Assembly: GCF_024753145.1 (NCBI RefSeq)
Contig: NZ_JANUGU010000011.1
Coordinates: 1-64,000, forward strand
From: Massilia terrae
GTDB lineage: Bacteria > Pseudomonadota > Gammaproteobacteria > Burkholderiales > Burkholderiaceae_D
Direction: 5' to 3'
Length of the DNA stretch: 64,000 nt
The position numbers were made by a program, and so were the translations under genes. Numbering within the stretch: the stretch's first letter is position 1; each line of letters opens with the position of its first letter. This document shows positions 18,355 to 25,437 of this stretch, piece by piece. The notes below the pieces were generated by a model. That model worked only from the letters and a program-made list of their open reading frames with translations. It ran no database searches and had not been told where the DNA came from.

Positions 18355-18386
18355 TAAAAAAATGGCCTTCCACAGCGGAAGGCCAT
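18355..18386 (-). terminator. Rho-independent terminator of the symporter gene
   Basis: Perfect ten-base stem ATGGCCTTCC / GGAAGGCCAT with a five-base loop. Read on the minus strand it is followed by TTTTTTT. It lies 20 bases after the symporter stop. Confidence 0.85.
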
Positions 18387-18406
18387 CCTTATTTTTCGCG
18401 CCCCTT

Positions 18407-19681
18407 TTATGCCAGCGGCGCGGTGGCGACTTCCTTGTTGACGTTCCCCTCGGTCAGCTCGCCCTCCCACTTCGCGACCACGGCGGTGGCGATGCCGTTG
18501 CCGATAACGTTGGTGGCCGAACGTGCCATGTCGAGGAAGTGGTCGATGCCGATCAGGAGCAGCAGGCCTGCCTCGGGAATGTGGAACTGGCCTAGGGTCG
18601 CGGCGATTACCACCAGCGAGGCGCGCGGCACGCCGGCCATGCCTTTCGAGGTCAGCATCAGCACCAGCATCATCATCAGCTGGGTCGCGATCGGGATCTG
18701 GATACCGTAGGCCTGTGCGATGAACACGGTCGCGAAGGTGCAGTACATCATCGAGCCGTCCAGGTTGAACGAGTAGCCGATCGGGAGCACGAAGGCGGCC
18801 AGGCGGTTGCGCACGCCGAAGCGCTCCAGGCCTTCCAGCGTCTTCGGATACGCCGCTTCAGACGATGCGCAGGAGAACGCGATCAGGGCCGGTTCCTTCA
18901 GGATGCCGAGCAGCTTGAGGATGCGCGGGCCGACGAAGATGATGCCGGCCACGGTCAGGATCACCCACAGCAGCGCGATGCCGAGGTAGAACTCGCCCAT
19001 GAACACGCCGTAGGTCGAGATGACGCCGACGCCACTTTTGGCGATGGTGCCCGCGACCGCCGCGAACACCGCGACCGGCGCGAAGTTCATCACGTAGCCG
19101 GTCACTTTCAGCATCACGTGGGCGACGCCGTCGATGGCTTCGATCATCGCGTTGGCCTTGGCGCCGATGGCGGCGGCCGCGGTGCCGAAGAAGATCGAGA
19201 AGATCACGATCTGCAGGATTTCGTTCTTGGCCATGCCGTCCACGATCGAGCTCGGGACCAGGTGGGTCACGAACTCGTTCAGCGTCAGGCCCTTGGCCGT
19301 GATGTCCGAGGTGGCGGTCGCCGCCGGCACCGCGTGCGACAGCGCCAGCGCGTCGCCCGGACGGAAGATGTTCACCAGGACCAGGCCGAGCGTGAGCGAC
19401 ATGATCGAGGCGATGATGAACCAGCCCAGCGCCTTGACGCCGATGCGGCCCACTTCCTTGGCGTCGCCCATCTTGGCGATGCCGACCACCAGCGTCGCGA
19501 ACACCAGCGGCGAGATGATCATCTTGATCAGGCGGAGGAACAGCGTCGTCAGCAGCCCCATCTTGTCAGCGAAACCGCTGGCGCCGGCGGCGTCGGTGTT
19601 GGTGTTGACCAGGTAGCCAACGGCGATGCCCAGCACCAGGCCCACGAGGATGTAGGTAGTCAGGCGGCTTCGGTTATTCAT
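18407..19681 (-). CDS. Dicarboxylate/amino acid:cation symporter (DAACS/GltP family)
   Basis: 424 residues from ATG 19681 (MNNRSRL), preceded by GGAGAG. Family blocks: RLIKMIISPLVFATLVVGIA, the Ser-rich hairpin region AFSCASSEAAYPKTLE, the substrate/cation motif LPIGYSFNLDGSMMY, and ATNVIGNGIATAVVAKWEG. It imports glutamate, aspartate or C4-dicarboxylates with protons or sodium across the inner membrane. Proximity to a periplasmic asparaginase and an amino-acid ABC ATPase suggests acidic amino acids, which is inference. A second, differently branched DAACS gene is at 23919. Confidence 0.92.
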   Translation of the reverse strand: MNNRSRLTTYILVGLVLGIAVGYLVNTNTDAAGASGFADKMGLLTTLFLRLIKMIISPLVFATLVVGIAKMGDAKEVGRIGVKALGWFIIASIMSLTLGLVLVNIFRPGDALALSHAVPAATATSDITAKGLTLNEFVTHLVPSSIVDGMAKNEILQIVIFSIFFGTAAAAIGAKANAMIEAIDGVAHVMLKVTGYVMNFAPVAVFAAVAGTIAKSGVGVISTYGVFMGEFYLGIALLWVILTVAGIIFVGPRILKLLGILKEPALIAFSCASSEAAYPKTLEGLERFGVRNRLAAFVLPIGYSFNLDGSMMYCTFATVFIAQAYGIQIPIATQLMMMLVLMLTSKGMAGVPRASLVVIAATLGQFHIPEAGLLLLIGIDHFLDMARSATNVIGNGIATAVVAKWEGELTEGNVNKEVATAPLA

Positions 19682-19774
19682 AGACTGCTCTCTCCAGTGA
19701 CCGGCGTGGTGTCTCCACCGCCGAGATTTCGTCCTGTGCCGCACGGGTTTCGGGCACAATAGCGACTCTTTTTT

Positions 19775-19912
19775 ATGAGCGAACTGCCAGGGTTCGTATT
19801 GGCGTTATTGGCAAGTTCCGCAGTATCCTTGGCACTGATGGTGCTGTCAAGCATGCCCGCCGGGCGCGCCACACGGCCTCACTCGGGGCTTCCGAAAGAC
19901 GATGAAACATGA
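19775..19912 (+). CDS. Possible 45-residue membrane microprotein upstream of the ABC ATPase
   Basis: A short frame from ATG 19775 encodes one hydrophobic segment (FVLALLASSAVSLALMVLSS) then a polar tail. Its TGA overlaps the ATG of the ATPase gene in an ATGA arrangement, and the ATPase lacks a strong ribosome-binding site of its own, so coupling is plausible. Against it: no Shine-Dalgarno sequence precedes its own ATG, and the codon third positions are not strongly GC-biased. Unrecognised family. Confidence 0.35.
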   Translation: MSELPGFVLALLASSAVSLALMVLSSMPAGRATRPHSGLPKDDET

Positions 19913-20634
19913 TCGAAATTGACGGTGTCAGCAAGTGGTATGGCCAGTTCCAGGTGCTCAGCGACTGCAGCACCCGGGTCGCGCGCGGCGACGTGGTGGT
20001 GGTGTGCGGGCCGTCCGGCTCGGGCAAGTCGACCCTGATCAAGACCGTCAACGGGCTGGAGCCGTTCCAGCGCGGCGCGGTGCGCGTCGATGGCGTCGAG
20101 GTGGGCGATCCGAAGACCGACCTGCCGAAGCTGCGCTCGAAGATCGGCATGGTGTTCCAGAATTTCGAGCTGTTCCCGCACCTGACGGTACGCGACAACC
20201 TGACCTTGGCGCAGGTGAAGGTGCTGGGGCGCAGCCTGGAGGAGGCGACGGCGAATGGCCTGAAGTACCTGGACCGGGTCGGCCTGCTGGCGCACCAGGA
20301 CAAGTACCCGAGCCGTCTTTCGGGCGGCCAGCAGCAGCGCGTGGCGATCGCGCGGGCGCTGGCCATGGATCCGATCGCGATGCTGTTCGACGAGCCGACG
20401 TCGGCGCTGGATCCGGAGATGATCAACGAGGTGCTGGATGTGATGGTCGGGCTGGCGCAGGAAGGCATGACCATGATGGTGGTGACCCACGAGATGGGCT
20501 TCGCGCGCAAGGTCGCGGACCGGATCGTGTTCATGGATCACGGCAGGATTGTGGAGGATACGTCGAAGGACGAATTCTTCAGTGCGCCGAAGTCGGAGCG
20601 GGCGCGGGACTTTTTGGCGCGGATCATCCACTAA
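19909..20634 (+). CDS. Polar amino acid ABC transporter ATP-binding protein (GlnQ/GltL type)
   Basis: 241 residues. Walker A GPSGSGKSTLIK, Q-loop GMVFQNFELFPHLTVRDN, signature LSGGQQQRVAIARALAM, Walker B AMLFDEPTSALDPEM and H-loop MMVVTHEMGFARKVADR match the polar-amino-acid uptake ATPases closely. No permease or binding-protein gene is adjacent, so it is an orphan here and must work with subunits encoded elsewhere. Its location beside an asparaginase and an acidic-amino-acid symporter fits amino-acid uptake. Confidence 0.9.
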   Translation: MIEIDGVSKWYGQFQVLSDCSTRVARGDVVVVCGPSGSGKSTLIKTVNGLEPFQRGAVRVDGVEVGDPKTDLPKLRSKIGMVFQNFELFPHLTVRDNLTLAQVKVLGRSLEEATANGLKYLDRVGLLAHQDKYPSRLSGGQQQRVAIARALAMDPIAMLFDEPTSALDPEMINEVLDVMVGLAQEGMTMMVVTHEMGFARKVADRIVFMDHGRIVEDTSKDEFFSAPKSERARDFLARIIH

Positions 20635-20651
20635 AGCGGGATATATACAGA

Positions 20652-20681
20652 ACGTCGTTCCCGCTTCCGCGGGAACGACGG
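20652..20681. repeat. Dispersed intergenic repeat, short single-hairpin copy
   Basis: ACGTCGTTCCCGCTTCC then GCGGGAACGACGG, a near-perfect hairpin, lies between the convergent ABC ATPase and GntR genes. Likely doubles as a bidirectional terminator. Confidence 0.7.
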
Positions 20682-20715
20682 TAACTCTTGGCTCCGTACT
20701 ATCAGTTGGCGGACG

Positions 20716-21462
20716 TTAAACCGTCTCGTCGCCGCTGAAGTACTCGTGATCCGTGGTCACCACCCACGAGTGCCGCAGTTCGACCACTTCGTCGCGGAAG
20801 GAGAAAGCGCGGCGCACGATGTGCAGCACCGGCGTGCCCGGCGCGATCGCCAGCAGTTCGGCCACTTCGGCGCTGGCGCCTTCGGCATCGAGCCGTTCCT
20901 CGGTGCGCAGCACGGCCACGCCGAAGCTGTCCTGGTACAGCTGGTAGAGCGTGGTGCGGCGCTCGCGCACCTGCTGTTCGGTCAGGCCCGGGAAGAAGCG
21001 GTCCGGCAGCAGGATGTGGTCGACGATCACCGCGCGCCCGGACAGGCTGAGGCGGTTGACGATGCGGTGCAGCTTGCTGCCCTTGCCGACGCCCAGCCGG
21101 CGCGCGCTGTCGAGGTCGGCCTTGTCCTTGTCCAGGCTGATGAACTCGACTTTCGGGTATTCCTTCTGGCCGGTCTTCGGGCAGATGTGGAAGAAGCCGA
21201 ACATATAGCGGTCCTGGCTGTGCGAGGCGACGAAGGTGCCGCGGCCCTGGTGGCGGATCAGGATGTTCTCGGCGGTGAGCTCGTCGACGGCCTTGCGCAG
21301 GGTGCCGACCGAGACGCCGTAGCGCTCGCACAGGCGTTTTTCGGCCGGGATCATGTCGCCGGCTTTCCATTCGCCGTCGCGCAGCGATTCCATCAGCTTG
21401 TGCTTGACCTCGCGGTAGAGCGGTAGGCCGAGGGCGACGTCGGAGCGGAAGACTTGTTGCAT
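20716..21462 (-). CDS. GntR family transcriptional regulator (HutC-type effector domain)
   Basis: 248 residues from ATG 21462 (MQQVFRSDVALGLPLYREV). The N-terminal winged helix is MIPAEKRLCERYGVSVGTLRKAVDELTAENILIRHQGRGTFV in pattern. The C-terminal UTRA/HutC effector domain contains LHRIVNRLSLSGRAVIVDHILLP-like sequence. HutC-type regulators sense small molecules such as histidine intermediates or sugars. The gene stands alone with no obvious target beside it, so its ligand is unknown. Confidence 0.88.
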   Translation of the reverse strand: MQQVFRSDVALGLPLYREVKHKLMESLRDGEWKAGDMIPAEKRLCERYGVSVGTLRKAVDELTAENILIRHQGRGTFVASHSQDRYMFGFFHICPKTGQKEYPKVEFISLDKDKADLDSARRLGVGKGSKLHRIVNRLSLSGRAVIVDHILLPDRFFPGLTEQQVRERRTTLYQLYQDSFGVAVLRTEERLDAEGASAEVAELLAIAPGTPVLHIVRRAFSFRDEVVELRHSWVVTTDHEYFSGDETV

Positions 21463-21561
21463 GGGCGGCCTGCGCGGATAGTGACTATTGATCGCATGAT
21501 AGCAAATACAAGGGCGCTTGGGTGGGGATTCATGCAGATCACCTAGTTGAATTTTCAAGCG

Positions 21562-21664
21562 CCGTCGTTCCCGCGCAGGCGGGAACCCATAGACCGCGTA
21601 ACAGGATGCTCAGCATGGGGTGAACAATCCCGGGGGGATTGTTCACCCTGCGCGGGAACGACTG
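21562..21664. repeat. Two-hairpin dispersed repeat carrying an internal extra palindrome
   Basis: Arms CCGTCGTTCCCGCGCAGGC and CGCGGGAACGAC. Just before the right arm, GGTGAACAATCC and GGATTGTTCACC form an additional perfect 12-base stem not seen in other copies. It lies between two same-strand regulator genes. Confidence 0.78.
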
Positions 21665-21681
21665 CAACTTTGCTATTTTAT

Positions 21682-22563
21682 TTACGCTGCTTGGCAGAAC
21701 GCCAGCAGGCTCTCCAGCCCTTCCGTCCTGTGCTTCTGCTTGTGCAGCAGGATATGAAACGACCGCGTCAGCTTGAGGAAAGGTGTATCGAGCATCACCA
21801 GGTTGCCGCGCTCGATGGCGCCGGCCAGGGCTATCCTGGGCAGGCAGGAGATGCCGATCCCGCTTTCCACCGCGCGCTTGATCGCCTCGGTGCCGCCCAG
21901 CTCCATCGCCAGCCGGATGTCGCCCAGCTGGCTGGTGAGCAGCTGTTCCACCACCTCGCGCGTGCCCGAGCCGCGCTCGCGCAGGATCCACTCGGCCTCC
22001 CGCAGCGCCTCCACCGTCGCCGCGCCCGGCTGGGCCAGCGGGCTGTCCGGCCGGACGCAGATCGCCAGCTCGTCGGTGCGCCAGAACAGGGCGTCGATGT
22101 CGGCGTCCATGCACGGCCCTTCGACGAAGCCGACGTCCACTTCGAAATGCAGCACGCGCTGCATCACCAGCCGCGTGTTTCCTACCTCCAGCTCGAAACG
22201 GCTGCCGGGCCGCTGCTGCCGAAAGCGCCCGATCAGCTGCGGCAGCAGGTAGTTGCCGATGGTGGAGCTGGCCGCCAGCCGCAGGTCGACCGGGCGCCCG
22301 GCCTTGCTGAACACGCCCTCCAGGTCGTGCGCGCGGCCGATCATCTCGACCGCCTGCGGGTACATCGTGCGGCCATCCTCGTTCAGCACCAGGCGCTTGC
22401 CGATGCGGTCGAACAGGCGGGTGCCGAGCTGGTTCTCGAACTCTGCCAAGGCCATGCTGGCGGCCGACTGGGTCATGCCGAGCGCGTTGGCGGCCTGGGT
22501 CACGTTGCCTTTCTGGGCGGTCGCGACGAAGACTTCGATCTGGCGGAGCGTGGTTCGCAGCAT
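21682..22563 (-). CDS. LysR family regulator, YeiE-like
   Basis: 293 residues. The N-terminal helix-turn-helix (VFVATAQKGNVTQAANALGM, then TQSAASMALAEFENQLGTRL) is followed by a periplasmic-binding-protein-like effector domain. YeiE of enterobacteria senses sulfite and is encoded beside yeiH; here the gene is divergent from a YeiH homologue, and that context plus sequence similarity supports the same pairing. An ATCAAT/ATTGAT palindrome lies in the 101-base divergent promoter gap. Confidence 0.85.
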   Translation of the reverse strand: MLRTTLRQIEVFVATAQKGNVTQAANALGMTQSAASMALAEFENQLGTRLFDRIGKRLVLNEDGRTMYPQAVEMIGRAHDLEGVFSKAGRPVDLRLAASSTIGNYLLPQLIGRFRQQRPGSRFELEVGNTRLVMQRVLHFEVDVGFVEGPCMDADIDALFWRTDELAICVRPDSPLAQPGAATVEALREAEWILRERGSGTREVVEQLLTSQLGDIRLAMELGGTEAIKRAVESGIGISCLPRIALAGAIERGNLVMLDTPFLKLTRSFHILLHKQKHRTEGLESLLAFCQAA

Positions 22564-22569
22564 CGGTAT

Positions 22570-22597
22570 ATCAATTCTATTGATTAGTTATATCAAT
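22570..22597. promoter_or_regulatory. Candidate operator for the YeiE-like LysR regulator
   Basis: ATCAAT-TCT-ATTGAT (22570-22584) is a perfect inverted repeat and a third ATCAAT half follows at 22592-22597. It is the only AT-rich palindrome between the divergent LysR and yeiH genes. Confidence 0.5.
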
Positions 22598-22664
22598 ATA
22601 ACTCGTTTTTCTTATAAGCGCGCGGGGCGTACTGTGGCGGCAAAGAATCAATGGAGCCGCACAC

Positions 22665-23681
22665 ATGAACAATTCGTCCAAGCGCAGCAGCCTCGCCGCC
22701 GGACTGGCACTGGCCGGCGCGATCGCCGCCGCCGGCATCTGGGGCGCAGACCTGGCGCCGGTCAAGCACCTGGGCATCAGCGCGCTGACGCTGGCCATCG
22801 TGCTCGGCATCGCGCTGGGCAATACGGTGTTCCCGCGCATCGCGCCGTTTTCGGGCGAAGGGGTGGAATTCGCCAAGGCCAAGCTGCTGCGGCTGGGCAT
22901 CATCCTGTTCGGTTTCCGTATCACCTTCCAGGACATTTTCCAGATCGGCTGGGCCGGCATCCTGATCGACGTGCTGGTGATCGCCGCCACCTTCACGCTG
23001 GCGGTGCAATTGGGCACCCGCGTGTTCGGCCTCGACCGCCAGACCGCGATGCTGATCGGCGCCGGCAGCTCGATCTGCGGCGCGGCCGCCGTGCTGGCTA
23101 CCGAGCCGGTGGTGCGCGGCCAAGCCCACAAGGTGTCGGTGGCGGTGGCCACTGTCGTCATCTTCGGTACGCTGGGCATGTTCATCTACCCGCTGCTGTA
23201 TCCGCACCTGGGCCTGTCCGAGACCGCCTACGGCCTGTACGCCGGCTCCACCATTCATGAGGTGGCCCAGGTGGTGGTGGCGGGTCGTTCGGTGAGCGAG
23301 CACGCTGCCGCGTCCGCGGTGATCGAGAAGATGCTGCGCGTGATGATGCTGGCGCCTTTCCTCGTGATCCTGTCGAGCCGCGTGGGCGACGAGGCTGGCG
23401 CCGGCAAGAAGGGCAAGATCACCATCCCCTGGTTCGCGCTGCTGTTCATCGTCGCCGCTGGCGTCAACTCGCTGCACCTGCTGCCGGCCGGCGTAGTCGA
23501 CGCCATCCTGGCGGTGGACACCGTGCTGCTGGCGATGGCGATGGCGGCGCTGGGCCTGCGCACCCACGCCGGCGCGATCCAGCAAGCCGGCGCCAAGCCG
23601 ATCCTGCTGGCGAGCATCCTGTTCCTGTTCCTGATGACCGGCGGCTACCTCATCAACCGCGTCGTCACCGCCTTCGTGTGA
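22665..23681 (+). CDS. yeiH: YeiH/YadS-type putative sulfate exporter family transporter
   Basis: 338 residues with about ten hydrophobic segments and the conserved family blocks [60 protein letters not shown] and [20 protein letters not shown]. Named putative sulfate exporter from weak evidence; substrate in most species is unproven. GGAG lies eight bases before ATG 22665. Divergent from the YeiE-like regulator, which suggests response to sulfite or related sulfur stress. Confidence 0.9.
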   Translation: MNNSSKRSSLAAGLALAGAIAAAGIWGADLAPVKHLGISALTLAIVLGIALGNTVFPRIAPFSGEGVEFAKAKLLRLGIILFGFRITFQDIFQIGWAGILIDVLVIAATFTLAVQLGTRVFGLDRQTAMLIGAGSSICGAAAVLATEPVVRGQAHKVSVAVATVVIFGTLGMFIYPLLYPHLGLSETAYGLYAGSTIHEVAQVVVAGRSVSEHAAASAVIEKMLRVMMLAPFLVILSSRVGDEAGAGKKGKITIPWFALLFIVAAGVNSLHLLPAGVVDAILAVDTVLLAMAMAALGLRTHAGAIQQAGAKPILLASILFLFLMTGGYLINRVVTAFV

Positions 23682-23918
23682 GGCCGGAACAGTTTGCGAA
23701 GTGATTTAGATGATATGTTTGACTTGGGCGCGTTCGCCCGATAGCATGAAGTCGACAGAACAGATGGAGGCAAGGATTATCGATTAGAAGTGCGGCCAGG
23801 CGCCCGACGACGCAAACAAGCATTCAGCATCAGAGTTCACGTGCCCGCCGCAGAGCGGATCAGCAGATGGCCCAAGCCGCGCGGAACCCATTCCATTCTG
23901 GAGCGGTAGGAGGAGTAA

Positions 23919-25268
23919 ATGAGGAGCTCGCTTTTTCGCAGTTTGTATTTCCAAGTGGTGGTGGCGCTCATCGCGGGTATCGCGACGGGTTATTTTTATC
24001 CGAAGATTGCCACCGACATGAAGCCGCTGGGGGATGCCTTCATCAACGGCATCAAGATGGTCATCACCCCGGTCGTGTTCTGTACCATCGTGTCCGGCAT
24101 CGCCGGCATGGAAAGCCTGAAGAAGGTCGGCCGCGTGGGCGGCAAGGCCGTGCTGTATTTCGAAATCGTGACCACGCTGGCGCTGGTGATCGGCATGGTG
24201 GTGGCCAATGTGGTGCAGCCGGGCCATGGCATCAATGCCGACCTGGCCTCGCTCGACAAGGGCGCGGTGGCGGCGATTGCCGACAAGGCCCATCCGGAAA
24301 CCGTGCTCGGCTACGTGACCTCGATCATCCCCACCTCCATCGTCGATGCCTTCGCCAAGGGCAACCTGCTGCAGGTGCTGCTGTTCTCGGTGCTGTTCGG
24401 CGTGTCGCTGTCGATCATGGGCGAGCGCAGCCGCAAGGCGCGCGAAATCGTCGATGAATTCGGCAAGGCCCTGCTGGGCGTGGTCGGGCTGGTGATGAAG
24501 CTGGCGCCGATCGGCGCCTTCGGGGCGATGGCTTTCACCGTCGGCAAATTCGGCATCGGCACCCTGCAGCAGCTGGCCACGCTGATCGGCGCCTACTACC
24601 TGACTACCGCGCTGTTCGTGATGGTGGTGCTGGGCTCGGTGGCGAAGATCGGCGGCGTGTCGCTGTGGAAGCTGCTCAAATACATCAAGGAAGAGCTGTT
24701 CATCGTGCTGGGCACGGCGACCACCGAGTCGGTGCTGCCGCAGCTGATGCAGAAGCTGGAGAACCTGGGCATCAAGCGTTCGGTGGTGGGCATGGTGGTG
24801 CCGACCGGCTATTCCTTCAACCTGGACGGCGCGGCGATCTACCTGACCATGACCTCGCTGTTCATTGCGCAGGCGCTCAATATCGACCTGTCGCTGTGGC
24901 AGCAGGTGGGCTTGCTGGCGATCCTGCTGCTCACGTCCAAGGGCGGCGCTGGCGTGGCCGGCGCGGCGCTGGTGGCGCTGGCGGCCACGCTCGGCTCGAC
25001 CCATATCCTGCCGGTGGCGGGGATCGCGCTGGTGATCGGCATCGACCGGCTGATGAACGAGATCCGCGCGCTGACCAACCTGGTGGGCAATGCGGTGGCG
25101 ACCATCGTGGTGGCGCGCTGGGAAGGCGAGATCGACCTGGTGCGGGCGCGGGCCGTGCTCAATGGCGAGGTGGTGCCGGTGCTGGAGGTGGATGCCGAGC
25201 CGCAGCTGGACCAGGACCTGCAGCCGGCGCCGGTGCCCGTCAGGGCGGCGAAGCCGGCGATGGCTTGA
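23919..25268 (+). CDS. dctA: C4-dicarboxylate:cation symporter (DctA type)
   Basis: 449 residues, led by a strong AGGAGG five bases before ATG 23919. Blocks: LYFQVVVALIAGIATGYFYP, MVITPVVFCTIVSGIAGMES, GTATTESVLPQLMQKLENLG, VPTGYSFNLDGAAIYLTM and LTSKGGAGVAGAALVALAAT, close to classic aerobic DctA sequences. It imports succinate, fumarate and malate with protons. A long Pro/Val-rich tail after GEVVPVLEV is unusual but not disruptive. No DctBD two-component pair is adjacent. Confidence 0.93.
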   Translation: MRSSLFRSLYFQVVVALIAGIATGYFYPKIATDMKPLGDAFINGIKMVITPVVFCTIVSGIAGMESLKKVGRVGGKAVLYFEIVTTLALVIGMVVANVVQPGHGINADLASLDKGAVAAIADKAHPETVLGYVTSIIPTSIVDAFAKGNLLQVLLFSVLFGVSLSIMGERSRKAREIVDEFGKALLGVVGLVMKLAPIGAFGAMAFTVGKFGIGTLQQLATLIGAYYLTTALFVMVVLGSVAKIGGVSLWKLLKYIKEELFIVLGTATTESVLPQLMQKLENLGIKRSVVGMVVPTGYSFNLDGAAIYLTMTSLFIAQALNIDLSLWQQVGLLAILLLTSKGGAGVAGAALVALAATLGSTHILPVAGIALVIGIDRLMNEIRALTNLVGNAVATIVVARWEGEIDLVRARAVLNGEVVPVLEVDAEPQLDQDLQPAPVPVRAAKPAMA

Positions 25269-25274
25269 GCATTG

Positions 25275-25358
25275 ACCGTCGTTCCCGCGCAGGCGGGAAC
25301 CCATAGACCGCTTGACCGGATGCTCAGTATGGGTTCCCGCCTCCGCGGGAACGACGGT
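25275..25358. repeat. Two-hairpin dispersed intergenic repeat, full copy
   Basis: Starts ACCGTCGTTCCCGCGCAGGC and ends CCGCGGGAACGACGGT with ATAGACCG and GCTCAGTATGGG in the centre. Between convergent dctA and the histidine kinase gene. Confidence 0.82.
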
Positions 25359-25384
25359 GGTCTATTTTTGAGCTAGTTCATGCA

Positions 25385-25420
25385 CGTCGTCCCGGCGCAG
25401 GGACCCATGCCGAGCAGGCA
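25385..25420. repeat. Truncated copy of the dispersed repeat
   Basis: CGTCGTCCCGGCGCAGGG followed by ACCCATGCCGAGCAGG is the left half of a second copy directly after the complete one, so this gap holds one and a half units. Confidence 0.6.
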
Positions 25421-25437
25421 GGCCTGCTGCGCCCCGC

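Noticed and set aside
19682-19774. Shared operator between the symporter and the ABC ATPase
   Set aside because: No palindrome or repeated half-site stood out in the short divergent gap.
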